From JBAYJT01 sp041664965 (GTDB lineage: Bacteria > Pseudomonadota > Gammaproteobacteria > UBA9339): a stretch of DNA of 24,159 nt. This document shows positions 1 through 7,995 of this stretch, one piece after another. The notes under the pieces are model-generated. The model was not told where the DNA came from, made no database searches, and saw only the letters and a list, made by a program, of their open reading frames with translations. The position numbers were made by a program, and so were the translations under genes. The DNA is taken from NCBI GenBank assembly GCA_041664965.1, contig JBAYJT010000025.1:1-24159 (forward strand). Direction: 5' to 3'. How positions within the stretch are numbered: position 1 is the stretch's first letter; each line of letters starts with the position of its first letter.

Positions 1-54
1 GCACTTTTAGATGCCGTTCGAATATTACTATTTTGGCACTTTTGATGCCGTTTA
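1..54. repeat. Two direct repeats upstream of the KilA-N gene
   Basis: GCACTTTTAGATGCCGTT (from 1) and GCACTTTTGATGCCGTT (from 36) are almost the same and lie 35 bp apart. The second unit is also an imperfect palindrome (GGCA...TGCC). Tandem imperfect palindromes ahead of a phage-type regulator gene could be operator half-sites, but the gene starts more than 100 bp downstream, and the array may extend left of the window. The function is inferred only from position. Confidence 0.45.
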
Positions 55-164
55 GTAAGAGGAGAGTCCATCCCATCAGTATTGCAAACTGTAAGAAAGC
101 ATGATGTGATATAGCAGTTTTAGTAGAAGTAACCTCACAAACTGAAATTGAAATTTATAAAATT

Positions 165-989
165 ATGAAAAAAATTATCACACAAGGTCTACAAATAGCC
201 GTCATTAAAAACAGGAATGAAGACTATATTTCCCTAACTGATATGGCGAAATTCAAGGATCGCGAAGCAACCGGTATTGTAATTGCAAATTGGTTATCAA
301 CAAAATATACCATTCAATTTATCGGGGCTTGGGAACAGTTAAACAATCCGAGTTTTAATGTTATAGAATTCAATAACATTAAAAACGAGGCCGGAACAAA
401 TGGATTTATACTATCCTCCTCCCGATGGAGGGAAAAAACAAATGCAACTGGCATTAGATCATCTGCGGGCAGATATGGTGGCACCTATGCCCACAGAGAT
501 ATCGCCTTTGAGTTTGCCACCTGGTTATCACCTGAATTCAAACTTTATTTAATCAAGGAGTTTCAACGGCTTAAGGCTGAAGAAAACGAAAAACTATCTT
601 TAGGTTGGGACATTAGACGCCAATTGACTAAAATCAACTATCGAATCCACACTGACGCTATCAAAGAAAACCTAACCCCTCAAACTGTAACCCAAAAGCA
701 AATCCAAGTTGTTTATGCGTCTGAAGCGGATGTTTTGAATATGGCCTTATTTGGTAAAACTGCCAAAGAATGGCGCAATCAAAATAAGAACAAGGATGGC
801 AATATCCGCGATTATTGTGATGTTGCTCAACTAGTTGTTTTAGCCAATCTGGAAAGTGTAAATGCCGAGTTAATTCGACGAGGATTAACTCAATCTGACA
901 GGCTTCTTCAGCTGAATCAAATTGCAATTTTCCAAATGAAGTCTCTGATTGGAAACCCATCTATCAAAAAACTAGAAAACAAGGGATAA
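165..989 (+). CDS. KilA-N domain protein (phage-type DNA-binding protein)
   Basis: The 274-residue product matches the bacterial KilA-N domain architecture. An N-terminal module has YISLTDMAKF near residue 21 and a WLSTKYTIQFIGAWEQLNNP segment near 43. The hallmark GRYGGTYAHRDIAFEFATWL follows near 102, then a SPEFKLYLIKEFQRLK helix. The C-terminal half (from about 145) is the conserved partner region seen in stand-alone bacterial versions, with ALFGKTAKEWR and GNIRDY motifs. KilA-N domains are DNA-binding modules of phages, nucleocytoplasmic DNA viruses and bacterial accessory islands; the biological role of the stand-alone bacterial form is not known. The gene appears intact. No clear Shine-Dalgarno sequence precedes the ATG. 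It opens the left accessory segment of the window and is probably acquired DNA. Confidence 0.85.
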   Translation: MKKIITQGLQIAVIKNRNEDYISLTDMAKFKDREATGIVIANWLSTKYTIQFIGAWEQLNNPSFNVIEFNNIKNEAGTNGFILSSSRWREKTNATGIRSSAGRYGGTYAHRDIAFEFATWLSPEFKLYLIKEFQRLKAEENEKLSLGWDIRRQLTKINYRIHTDAIKENLTPQTVTQKQIQVVYASEADVLNMALFGKTAKEWRNQNKNKDGNIRDYCDVAQLVVLANLESVNAELIRRGLTQSDRLLQLNQIAIFQMKSLIGNPSIKKLENKG

Positions 990-1115
990 TCTTGAAAAAT
1001 TAGCCCCTAACTAATAACCAAACCCACTCAATCACTCCATTTTCTTACAGATTTCTTAAGAAAACCTAAATACCTAGTCTATTTAATGCTTCCTTAATGA
1101 TAAATAATTGTTTTT

Positions 1116-1124
1116 TGCTATACT
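1116..1124 (+). promoter_or_regulatory. Extended -10 promoter for the tail protein gene
   Basis: TGCTATACT fits an extended -10 element (TGn followed by TATACT at 1119-1124). It would start transcription near 1131, about 47 nt before the SD-supported ATG at 1178. No convincing -35 is needed or seen. The leader between this site and the gene resembles the leader of the TPR gene near 22505-22553. Confidence 0.5.
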
Positions 1125-1177
1125 TTGCCCCTATTAAAAACTAGATATTTCCAATGTCCTTTAGGAGAAGAGCACTT

Positions 1178-2086
1178 ATGTTTGCCCCAAACTCAGAAGC
1201 TAAAAAATTACTTCCTAGCAATACTGAAACTATACCAAAAGATGCTATTAAGGCTAGAATATTCCTAGTACCAGCATGGATTGGCATTCCCACAAATGCA
1301 ATATTTTCCTGGCTTGCACCTACTTGGGGGAAGATTGCTGGTGGATTAATAAAAGCAGGTTCCTTGATACCTATTACATATTTAAGCGTTAAGAGTCTTC
1401 GTGACCCAAATGTACGCCAAAATAGATCTCTGTTTTGGATAAATACTGGCGGGCTAGTTGGTAACGGTATTGCTATAGCAGGCAGTCTCGCTTCTGCTAT
1501 TGGTCAAGGAACTAAGTTGCCTGTTCTTGAAACTTTTGGCGATAGTCTTCAACTTTCAGTTCCTGTTATCTTCAGTGCTATCGCTGCCGCGGATTTAGTG
1601 GGACGCCAAGATATTGGCCGATTGGGTAAGGTTGGCAAAGGCGCTCTTGTAGCAGAAATATTAGGCATGGCAGGAGCTGGCGCCGGTGGAGTCATACTCG
1701 GCAGTAATCCTACATTAGGCAATGCTGTAATAAGCGCGGGTTTGGGTACATCCTGTATAGCAGCAAATATTGATGGTGCAATAGCTCACAAGCAAAAACA
1801 ACCAGCTCCAGCTAGTATTACAAACATTGCAGAACCACCAAGCCCAGCTAGCCCGAAAGGTTCTACTAATGAATCACCCACCGATTACGGCAGTACCATA
1901 CCATCTACAACTCCTCCTCCAGTAGATAATACCGCTAGCAACGCTGCACCTCCTAGCTTGACAAGCACGGCGACTTCTCTATTTTATCCACCAAAACCTG
2001 TAACTCAATCGCCAACAACTGCTTCTACTGCTACAAACTCAAGTAACAGCACAAATACAGCTCCTCCTACTAGCTTAGCCTCTTAA
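1178..2086 (+). CDS. Unknown membrane protein with Ser/Thr/Pro-rich C-terminal tail
   Basis: The open frame begins at an ATG at 1154, but AGGAG at 1163-1167 sits 10 nt before a second in-frame ATG at 1178, so I start there (302 residues). I recognise no family. The first two thirds hold four or five hydrophobic Gly/Ala-rich stretches typical of membrane segments, including FLVPAWIGIPTNAIFSWL, a GLVGNGIAIAGSLASAIG segment and a GMAGAGAGGVILGSNPTLG segment. From about residue 205 to the end the sequence is a low-complexity Pro/Ser/Thr/Ala tail. The tail contains SLTSTATSLFYPP, which resembles SLTTSTSTMFRPP in the tail of the TPR protein ending at 23732. There is no N-terminal signal peptide of the classical kind. 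It could be a secreted or surface protein, but that is inference. Confidence 0.7.
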   Translation: MFAPNSEAKKLLPSNTETIPKDAIKARIFLVPAWIGIPTNAIFSWLAPTWGKIAGGLIKAGSLIPITYLSVKSLRDPNVRQNRSLFWINTGGLVGNGIAIAGSLASAIGQGTKLPVLETFGDSLQLSVPVIFSAIAAADLVGRQDIGRLGKVGKGALVAEILGMAGAGAGGVILGSNPTLGNAVISAGLGTSCIAANIDGAIAHKQKQPAPASITNIAEPPSPASPKGSTNESPTDYGSTIPSTTPPPVDNTASNAAPPSLTSTATSLFYPPKPVTQSPTTASTATNSSNSTNTAPPTSLAS

Positions 2087-2153
2087 GCCAACATCTGCCT
2101 AGCAGCTCTAGCAAGGAACTCGGAACGATTACTTCCTAGGGCTGTGGCTTTTG
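2086..2153 (+). terminator. Possible terminator-like stem after the tail protein gene
   Basis: Nested complementary pieces AGCCA/TGGCT, CAGC/GCTG and AGGAA/TTCCT can fold into one long imperfect stem right after the stop codon. Only four T residues follow, so it is a weak intrinsic terminator candidate or an mRNA-stabilising 3' structure. Confidence 0.35.
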
Positions 2154-2176
2154 TCAATACCGTAAAAAACCCTGTA

Positions 2177-2206
2177 TTGTCTCAGAGCTACTTGGGGTGT
2201 TATAAT
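2177..2206 (+). promoter_or_regulatory. Sigma70 promoter for lemA-htpX
   Basis: TTGTCT (2177-2182) and a perfect TATAAT (2201-2206) are separated by 18 bp. Transcription would begin near 2213, giving a leader of about 130 nt that contains one copy of the dispersed intergenic repeat before the lemA ribosome binding site. Confidence 0.65.
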
Positions 2207-2253
2207 GAACGTAGGGAGAGAGTAAGGGATCCGATCAAAAAAGCAACGGACCT

Positions 2254-2310
2254 TGACTTTAAATTACAACCCATTGATTTATAAACAATTTATATAGACA
2301 TGTTTTAAGC
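2254..2310 (+). repeat. Dispersed intergenic repeat, copy a
   Basis: The stretch carries ACAACCCATTGATTTATAA followed by ATAGACATGTTTTAAG. The same block, in the order TATAACTCATTGATTTTAAAG then TAGACATGTTTTC, recurs near 11390, 17010 (minus strand), 18822 and 23978. All five copies are outside genes. This copy lies in the 5' leader of lemA and has no flanking ATTCATAATT-type inverted repeats. Confidence 0.7.
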
Positions 2311-2345
2311 CTTTAGGTTTTATATAATTCAGAGGTAAAAATATC

Positions 2346-2915
2346 ATGATGTTCATACTTATTTTTTTAGTCGTAGTCGCCATTTGGTTTTTTGCGATTT
2401 ACAACAATTTAATCCGCTTAATCGAAGCGATAAATAACAACAAAAAGCAAATCGATATCCAACTCGACCGTCGTTTCAAGGTTTACGAATCTTTAATCGA
2501 GGTTGTGAAAAAATACATGGATTACGAGCAAACCACCCTCAAAGATGTGGTAGCTTTACGTAATCAAGCACAAAAAGCGCAGGCTAGCGGTCTAGAAAAA
2601 GATCGCATGGCAGCAGAAGATGCCATTTCTAACATTGGCGGCAAATTAAACCTGGTTTTTGAACAATACCCACAACTCAAAGCCAGTGAAAACGCACTGC
2701 AGTTACAAGAAGAAATTTCCAATACAGAAAATAAGCTAACTTTCTCCAAGCAAGCTTACAACGACAGCATTGAAAAATATAATGCCACACGCAAATCTTT
2801 CCCAATTTTTATAGTTGTAAACCTTGCCAAAGACAAACTCTATAAAGACTTTGAATATTGGGGCATCAGCGAAGAACAACGCGTTCAGCAAGAAAACTAC
2901 AAAGTTAAAATGTAA
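2346..2915 (+). CDS. lemA: LemA family protein
   Basis: The 189-residue protein has one N-terminal membrane anchor (about residues 2-20, FILIFLVVVAIWFFAIY). This is followed by the helical LemA domain with its usual NNKKQIDIQLDRR and long coiled region, and then the conserved NAxRKSFP-type segment (ATRKSFPIFIVV) near 148. LemA proteins are membrane-anchored helical bundles whose biochemical function is unclear; they are often encoded next to M48 metalloproteases, as here. AGAGG at 2331-2335 sits 10 nt before the first of two ATGs. The stop and the next start overlap as TAATG, so it is translationally coupled to the downstream protease. Confidence 0.9.
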   Translation: MMFILIFLVVVAIWFFAIYNNLIRLIEAINNNKKQIDIQLDRRFKVYESLIEVVKKYMDYEQTTLKDVVALRNQAQKAQASGLEKDRMAAEDAISNIGGKLNLVFEQYPQLKASENALQLQEEISNTENKLTFSKQAYNDSIEKYNATRKSFPIFIVVNLAKDKLYKDFEYWGISEEQRVQQENYKVKM

Positions 2916-3991
2916 TGCAGCAGCCCACTGAAGCTTATCAAGTCAAATCTACTGATTGGCGTAGAATAATAGCTACTAACGACCGCAAAACACATTTAGT
3001 GTTCGCTGCGTTCTTTGCTATCTATATTGTACTCGGCTTGATTATTGATCTTTATCTCAATCCAGATCTTATGGTCATGCCTTTGCCGAGCGCTCTGGGA
3101 CAGCTCCTTACTTTTCAAGTCGTTCCAACCGCAACCATCGTAATTTTAATTATCGCTGCTATCTCCGTGCTCATCGCTTATTCTTTTTATGATTCCATAG
3201 TAATGATGGGAACTGATTACAAAAAAATCACGCCGGAAACTTCCTCGAGTTTAGAAGAAAAACAACTGTATAACGTAGTCGATGAATTGCGTCTGGCAGC
3301 CGGCCTGCGCTTTATGCCTAAAGTTTATTTAATTAACGCGCCATACATGAACGCTTTCGCCAGCGGCTATAGCGAAAAATCAGCTTTAATTGCTATAACG
3401 AACGGCCTTTTAGAAAAACTCAACCGCAGCGAACTCCAAGCTGTTATGGCCCACGAATTAAGCCACATCCGTCATCATGATATAAAATTGACCTTAGCTG
3501 CTTCTATTATTTGCAACATGATTTTGATCATCATCGATATTTTGTTTCGTGGCGTAATTTACGGTGCTGCTGCAAATAGCGGACAAAAATCTTCACGTCG
3601 CGAGGGCGGAGACAACGGCAATATTCTAACCATTGCAATTATAATACTGCGCTTTGTGTTGCCCATTTTAACGATGATTTTGATGTTTTTCTTGAGTCGT
3701 TCGCGTGAGTACATGGCCGACGCTGGCGCTGTCGAGCTCATGCGCGACAATTCCCCACTAGCCCACGCGCTTCTCAAAATTGAAAATGATCACAAGCAAA
3801 ATAAAGAAGAATTTAGCAAGCTTTACCAAAATACTGCTCACGAAGACGTACGCCGCGCCGCCTACATATACGATCCAGTCAGCGCCGGAATCCACCCTAT
3901 GCAATCCATATCTACCCTCTTCTCCACACATCCTAACATTGCAGCACGTTTAAAAGCATTGGGATTTGTGAGTAAAGATGTCAAAAACTAA
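2915..3991 (+). CDS. htpX: M48 family zinc metalloprotease, HtpX-like
   Basis: This is a membrane-embedded M48 peptidase of 358 residues. Two N-terminal membrane segments (about 28-48 and 70-95) precede the catalytic domain. HELSH at residues 180-184 is the HExxH zinc motif, and E265 in REYMADAGA is the expected third zinc ligand. Two further hydrophobic segments lie between them (about 193-215 and 237-258), as in HtpX. The C-terminus has the conserved FSTHPNIAARLKAL motif. The family degrades damaged or misfolded membrane proteins. Its start overlaps the lemA stop, so the two form one operon. The 3' end overlaps the convergent response-regulator gene by a few bases. It is closer to LemA-linked M48 proteins than to E. 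coli HtpX in layout. Confidence 0.88.
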   Translation: MQQPTEAYQVKSTDWRRIIATNDRKTHLVFAAFFAIYIVLGLIIDLYLNPDLMVMPLPSALGQLLTFQVVPTATIVILIIAAISVLIAYSFYDSIVMMGTDYKKITPETSSSLEEKQLYNVVDELRLAAGLRFMPKVYLINAPYMNAFASGYSEKSALIAITNGLLEKLNRSELQAVMAHELSHIRHHDIKLTLAASIICNMILIIIDILFRGVIYGAAANSGQKSSRREGGDNGNILTIAIIILRFVLPILTMILMFFLSRSREYMADAGAVELMRDNSPLAHALLKIENDHKQNKEEFSKLYQNTAHEDVRRAAYIYDPVSAGIHPMQSISTLFSTHPNIAARLKALGFVSKDVKN

Positions 3992-5007
3992 CGTGGTTCT
4001 AGAGATTTCAAGTAATCGTTATAGCTTTTTATCGATTCCTTTTTAATATCGTAGCAAGCTGGAATTTTTACAAAAGCATAGTAAAAATTACCTTCTGTCT
4101 TCATGATAGTTTTTGACGGATGCAAATAAGGTTTCCAATCATCAGGAGCTACAAACTCATCTTCTTCTGTAAGAAAAAACGGAATACACTCGCGCTTTTT
4201 AAGGCACTGAACAATTTCCGCCGGAGCATCAGCATCATGGGCAATCTCTGCGTATTTTTGTAATTCTTCTTCCGTTCTAACAATAAACAAACTAGCGACG
4301 CCATAAGCATCTAACAGCAAATAGCTACCGAAACCATCGACTAAGTAATATTCCACTATCTTATTTTCAGAACAAAGATCTTCAAATAACTTATGAACCA
4401 CATTATCTTTAAGCAAACAACACTGATCAAAGAGTAAGTTATCAATCACCGAACTAGAAAGCTCGGCAAAATATTGCTGCTGCATTTCTTTAACAGCATC
4501 ATCGACTATAACATCAAAATTATCGTCATTTTTACGAATAAATTTATCAATGATACCCGCATTAAAAGCCCGCACAGCTAGTTCATAATCAGCCTCACCA
4601 GTAACCATAATTTTCTTACAAGGGGAGTTTTTTAAACGTTCACAAAATCTGACCCCATCTATACTTGGCATAGCGTAATCCACCAACACGACACTCACTT
4701 CTGCGAAACGTTTTATGTTATAAATCTGCTCGCGCAACCTAGCCCAATTGATGCTTAAAAATTTTTGTCCGACCGAATTAGCTATCATCTCAGTATTTCC
4801 AGCCGGTTGAATCCACTTTTGTAATAGCGGATTTAAACGCTCCCTATTTTCTAACATCTGCAATGCTTCCATGGGCTTCTGGTAACTTTCACAAAGATAA
4901 TTAGAACTCAGCAAAAGTTCGAAAGTCTTTAAAAACTTCTGAAAATCATCTACCAACACCAAAGTCGTAGGGTAATAACAAGCTAAAATCCTTCTTTTAT
5001 CTATCAT
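3988..5007 (-). CDS. LqsR-like quorum-sensing response regulator
   Basis: This 339-residue protein has an unusual receiver domain. The acidic pair D20-D21 lies in LVLVDD, the phosphoacceptor D110 in VVLVDYAMPSIDG, a Thr in MVTGEAD near 136, and a Lys/Arg-rich KFIRKND segment near 154. The roughly 50-residue insertion between the acidic pair and D110 is much longer than in ordinary receivers and is typical of Legionella LqsR, whose phosphorylated residue is reported close to this position. The roughly 180-residue output domain has no recognisable DNA-binding motif, again as in LqsR. The start is set by GAGG about 8 nt upstream of the ATG. It follows the sensor kinase gene by 12 bp on the same strand. 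The alternative is another receiver-only regulator with an unknown output domain. Confidence 0.75.
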   Translation of the reverse strand: MIDKRRILACYYPTTLVLVDDFQKFLKTFELLLSSNYLCESYQKPMEALQMLENRERLNPLLQKWIQPAGNTEMIANSVGQKFLSINWARLREQIYNIKRFAEVSVVLVDYAMPSIDGVRFCERLKNSPCKKIMVTGEADYELAVRAFNAGIIDKFIRKNDDNFDVIVDDAVKEMQQQYFAELSSSVIDNLLFDQCCLLKDNVVHKLFEDLCSENKIVEYYLVDGFGSYLLLDAYGVASLFIVRTEEELQKYAEIAHDADAPAEIVQCLKKRECIPFFLTEEDEFVAPDDWKPYLHPSKTIMKTEGNFYYAFVKIPACYDIKKESIKSYNDYLKSLEPR

Positions 5008-5019
5008 GAGAAAACCTCA

Positions 5020-6324
5020 TCAATGGCTATTTTTAATTAGCGGAAACTCCATACAAAACTCCGTATATTCTCCTTGAATCGAACTACAAGTAATGCTACC
5101 GCCCATGGTCTCCATGGCATATTTACAAAAAGAAAGTCCGATTCCTGAACCGTGCCTGGTTTTGGAATAAAACCTCTCAAAAATATGATCTAACACTTTT
5201 GGCTCAATACCTGTCCCTGTATCTTTGAAATGTAAATAATTATATTTTTTATCGCTATGAGTCCAAATTGTTATTCTAGCCTCAGCTTTTTCAGAAGCTT
5301 GTATGTAGTACAGAGCGTTTTTTAGCAAATTAAACAAGATGTGCACCACAGTAGTTTTATCTCCTTTAAAAGCAAAATCTTCTAATTTATCTATGTATAC
5401 TAGCTCAGCTTCTCCTGGGTCAAATGGATAATGTAACAAGGCCTCATCGACACAATCTTTCATAGAACAAATCTTAAGCTCAATATTTTTCAAGGCTGTA
5501 TGATTAACATTAGCCAGCAAAACATCGATTGTAGTAAAAGCCGACTTCACTTCTAGCCCAATGTCATCACAAACCGAATGTAATAGATTATAGTTTTTCG
5601 TGCTGATCGATGGCACTTCGACTTTAGCTTTTTTTGCCAATTCATGCGACTCCAGCAAAACCGGTAAATATCTCTTGATCCCACTTACCCCAGCACCGAT
5701 GCTACGTAGCGGCGTCCGCAATTCATGCGCTATATTTGCGCTTAAAGATTTCATAATCTGTAGTTTTTCATTGCGAATAACATCTTTGCGATGGGCGAAT
5801 AGCGCGCCATTTATTACAATGGATAAATAAACGATTAATATACCCCAAAGATTATCCGGCAAAGTTAGTACTCCTCCAACAATAACAAAGCTTAGCCATC
5901 CCAAAAATATACCAATCGGGAATATAATAGTTAACGAAATCCAATCCAATAACAAGACTGCCAATGTCAGCAAAGATGTTACGTTCAGTATCCAAATATA
6001 AGAAAAATTATTTTTCAGCAATAGAAAAGTAAATAAGAAAGGCAGGGAATACAGAAGGTTAAAATACCAGTAAATTGGCAAATATTTAGTCAGTTTAGAA
6101 GGCCACTGATTTTTCAGTATTAATGGAATACATAAAGCAACAACCACTAGACGCAAGGGTAAATTCTCATAACCCTGCCTATTCGCGCCAATCCACATCA
6201 AATGATACAAGGGATAAGTAATAGCACCAAATATACCCCATGCTCGGTAAGGATTTCCAACACGCTCAGCATGTTCATTACATTGAATAAGAAATTTATT
6301 GAACCAGGTTTTTATAACATGCAT
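5020..6324 (-). CDS. LqsS/CqsS-like alpha-hydroxyketone sensor histidine kinase
   Basis: The 434-residue protein has six N-terminal membrane helices (about residues 28-175) with the characteristic CqsS/LqsS sequence features: YPLYHLMW, QGYENLPLRL, NQWPSKLTKYLP, LPFLFTF, and NNFSYIW. These kinases detect long-chain alpha-hydroxyketones such as CAI-1 or LAI-1 made by CqsA/LqsA. The kinase core follows: H200 in NIAHELRTPLRS, an N box at LFNLLKNALYY (about 330), G1 in DTGTGIEP, F box in FERFYS, and G2 in GSGIGLSF. There is no attached receiver domain, so it resembles LqsS rather than the hybrid Vibrio CqsS. AAGGAA lies a few bases before the ATG. It sits between the XRE gene and the response regulator in one operon. 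No synthase gene is in the window. Confidence 0.82.
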   Translation of the reverse strand: MHVIKTWFNKFLIQCNEHAERVGNPYRAWGIFGAITYPLYHLMWIGANRQGYENLPLRLVVVALCIPLILKNQWPSKLTKYLPIYWYFNLLYSLPFLFTFLLLKNNFSYIWILNVTSLLTLAVLLLDWISLTIIFPIGIFLGWLSFVIVGGVLTLPDNLWGILIVYLSIVINGALFAHRKDVIRNEKLQIMKSLSANIAHELRTPLRSIGAGVSGIKRYLPVLLESHELAKKAKVEVPSISTKNYNLLHSVCDDIGLEVKSAFTTIDVLLANVNHTALKNIELKICSMKDCVDEALLHYPFDPGEAELVYIDKLEDFAFKGDKTTVVHILFNLLKNALYYIQASEKAEARITIWTHSDKKYNYLHFKDTGTGIEPKVLDHIFERFYSKTRHGSGIGLSFCKYAMETMGGSITCSSIQGEYTEFCMEFPLIKNSH

Positions 6325-6368
6325 GTTGTTCCTTCAGCATAAACGCCATATCTTATTCTAAGTCCTAG

Positions 6369-7136
6369 CTATTCCGCCGAAGAATCCTTATTTTCTTCGG
6401 GTTCCTCTTTCGGCATTTTGGTTAAATCAAGGGTGCCGTCCAGTTTGTAATGCCTAATAACTGGCGCGGCACTAGAAAGTGCAACATCGTAGAGAACAGG
6501 ATCAGTAACTGTGGTTGATTGCACATTATCGCAAATTAGAGTGTATTTGTCGCTTTGGCTGCCGGCTTTTAAACGACGCAATAAGCTATCTTTTCCGGGT
6601 ATTTCTACAATGCATACTTTGCCGATTAAAGCAGCGATATCTTGGCCAGTCTTTTTGCAACCAGCCACATAATCATTAAATTCAAAACAAGGCAACATAG
6701 CATCATCTGCAACTTGCAACACGGCTACCTCAGTCATGCTTTCAAATATGGAACAAAAGGCGCCAAGCTCCTGCATAATAAACATTTCCTCTCCATTTTC
6801 TGTGCAGACACCGTTTTTAGGCAATTTTTTTAAGGAAATTGCATTAATTACGGGACCTATCCCAAGGCCATTCATTAACCAGTCTAAACTACACCTTACT
6901 CCCTTTTGGGACGCCAAAGTAACAACTTTTTTGGCCCCCTTCAACGATAAACCGCCATATTTGACTGTTTCCCAGCCAGATACAGAAAACGTACTAACAC
7001 CCAATTCTTCGGCCAATTCCACTTGTGTTAGGCCCATGATACCTCGCACAATAGCTAATCTTTTTCCGCGAATGCGTGGAAGAGAAGCTTTGTTTAAAGC
7101 TCCAAGTTTCTTTTTGCATTTGTAAGAAGCTGTCAT
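6369..7136 (-). CDS. XRE-family regulator with S24-like C-terminal domain lacking the catalytic Ser
   Basis: Residues about 24-78 form a helix-turn-helix of the Cro/CI (XRE) type (LAIVRGIMGLTQVELAEELGV, then SVSGWE). The C-terminal half resembles the LexA/CI S24 fold: VADDAMLPCFEFNDYV at 142-157 lines up with the usual VxGDSMxPxxxxGDxV, and LLRRLKAG falls where the catalytic lysine strand would be. The serine is replaced by Ala146, so autocleavage is unlikely; ligand or partner sensing is a possibility. A charged acidic tail (EEPEENKDSSAE) ends the protein. The gene leads an operon with the LqsS-like kinase (44-bp gap) and the LqsR-like regulator, so it may control the quorum-sensing module. 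AGGA precedes the ATG. A palindrome in the divergent promoter region is a plausible autoregulatory site. Confidence 0.78.
   Translation of the reverse strand: MTASYKCKKKLGALNKASLPRIRGKRLAIVRGIMGLTQVELAEELGVSTFSVSGWETVKYGGLSLKGAKKVVTLASQKGVRCSLDWLMNGLGIGPVINAISLKKLPKNGVCTENGEEMFIMQELGAFCSIFESMTEVAVLQVADDAMLPCFEFNDYVAGCKKTGQDIAALIGKVCIVEIPGKDSLLRRLKAGSQSDKYTLICDNVQSTTVTDPVLYDVALSSAAPVIRHYKLDGTLDLTKMPKEEPEENKDSSAE
6377..6400 (-). other. Perfect 8-bp hairpin at the 3' end of the XRE gene
   Basis: CCGAAGAA and TTCTTCGG form a perfect 8-bp stem with an 8-nt loop inside the last codons of the XRE gene. No T-run follows, so it is not an intrinsic terminator. It could be an mRNA stability or processing element between the regulator and the kinase gene, or simply reflect the acidic codon run. 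Confidence 0.3.
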
Positions 7137-7169
7137 AAATCCTAATCCCTCTTACTGTTATTTTATACG

Positions 7170-7218
7170 ATTATAGTAAATATATCATTATCTTAGATGA
7201 TTCTACTATTTTTTAGTA
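7170..7218 (-). promoter_or_regulatory. XRE gene promoter and nearby palindromic operator candidate
   Basis: On the minus strand a TATAAT (7170-7175) lies about 35 bp before the XRE start. Behind it, TACTA-TTTTT-TAGTA (7204-7218) is a perfect inverted repeat with 5-nt spacer, and TAGTAAA occurs at both 7174 and 7214. The site lies between the divergent XRE and receiver genes and is the natural place for XRE binding; this role is inferred. Confidence 0.45.
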
Positions 7219-7225
7219 AAAAACC

Positions 7226-7253
7226 TTGCGAACCTTAAGTTTTTATTATAGAA
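7226..7253 (+). promoter_or_regulatory. Sigma70-like promoter for the receiver-csrA pair
   Basis: TTGCGA (7226-7231) and TAGAAT (7248-7253) are separated by 16 bp, placing a start near 7260, about 40 nt before the receiver gene. The palindrome at 7204-7218 lies just upstream of the -35. Confidence 0.5.
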
Positions 7254-7298
7254 TACAAAAAATATAATAAATTCTTAATAATTCACTGCGAAATATTT

Positions 7299-7709
7299 AT
7301 GTTACAATCAAAATGCTTAACATTATCAAAGCACCAAATCCTCCTCGTAGAAGATGATCCTGTTATTCAACTTGCTCATGAAGATATATTACAGCACGCA
7401 GGCTTTCATGTTGATGTTGCCGCAACTGGAGAAGAAGCGCTAACCCTGTGCCATAAACATAAATATCAGCTGATCTTTATGGATATAAACCTCCCTGATA
7501 TGAGTGGCCTTGATATAACGACTAGAATACGACAAAGTAATCTGCAAAACAAGAATGTACCTATCGTAGCTCTGACGAGCTTATCTGGACAAAAAATTAA
7601 AAAACAATGCCTCACCTCTGGCATGAATGAATATAATCACAAGCCGATCAGTCAGAAAATGCTGGTTTTATTGGCTGAAAAATATCTAACCTCAGCAGTT
7701 TTTCATTAG
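7299..7709 (+). CDS. Stand-alone response regulator receiver domain
   Basis: The 136-residue protein is a single CheY-like receiver with no output domain. The key residues are present: E18-D19-D20 in LLVEDD, the phosphoacceptor D62 in IFMDINLPDMSG, T93 in ALTSLSG, and K115 in NHKPIS. It resembles receivers of hybrid sensor kinases and could work by phosphotransfer or protein binding. No strong Shine-Dalgarno sequence precedes the ATG. It is transcribed in the same direction as csrA, 45 bp upstream of it, and the two may share a promoter. The partner kinase is not identifiable from the sequence; the LqsS-like kinase nearby is one candidate only by proximity. Confidence 0.85.
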   Translation: MLQSKCLTLSKHQILLVEDDPVIQLAHEDILQHAGFHVDVAATGEEALTLCHKHKYQLIFMDINLPDMSGLDITTRIRQSNLQNKNVPIVALTSLSGQKIKKQCLTSGMNEYNHKPISQKMLVLLAEKYLTSAVFH

Positions 7710-7754
7710 CATATGAATAATTTCATCAACAAAAAAAACTATAGGAGAATTAGC

Positions 7755-7958
7755 ATGCTAGTTTTAACCAGGCGTTCCGGAGAGTCGATTATTATTGGCG
7801 AGGGCGATAAAAAAATCGTCGTAACCATTTTGGATACCCACAACAAAGGCTCTCGCATTGGTGTCGCTGCGCCGAAAGACATCTCTGTTCATCGTGAAGA
7901 AGTTTATGAGCGTATTCAAAAAGAAAGAAGCTCTAATGGCGGTACAAGTCAAGTCTAA
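7755..7958 (+). CDS. csrA: CsrA family carbon storage / translational regulator
   Basis: This 67-residue RNA-binding regulator begins MLVLTRRSGESIIIG and contains GSRIGVAAPKDISVHREEVYERI, the CsrA core with the conserved Arg of VHRE. CsrA binds GGA motifs in mRNA leaders and represses or stabilises targets; in Legionella it controls the switch between replication and transmission. The open frame extends upstream to an ATG at 7713, but AGGAG at 7743-7747, seven bases before the ATG at 7755, and the canonical N-terminus fix the start there. The strand-1 to strand-2 region (GEGDKKIVVTILDTHNKGSR) is slightly longer than in E. coli CsrA, so this may be one of several paralogues. A terminator candidate follows. 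Confidence 0.92.
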   Translation: MLVLTRRSGESIIIGEGDKKIVVTILDTHNKGSRIGVAAPKDISVHREEVYERIQKERSSNGGTSQV

Positions 7959-7995
7959 AAAACTACGTTACAAAAAGTTTGAATGCGCTACTGTG

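Noticed and set aside
1036..1072. Inverted repeat TTTTCTTA...TAAGAAAA after the KilA-N gene as a terminator
   Set aside because: The stem is A/T only and is not followed by a T-run on either side in a convincing way.
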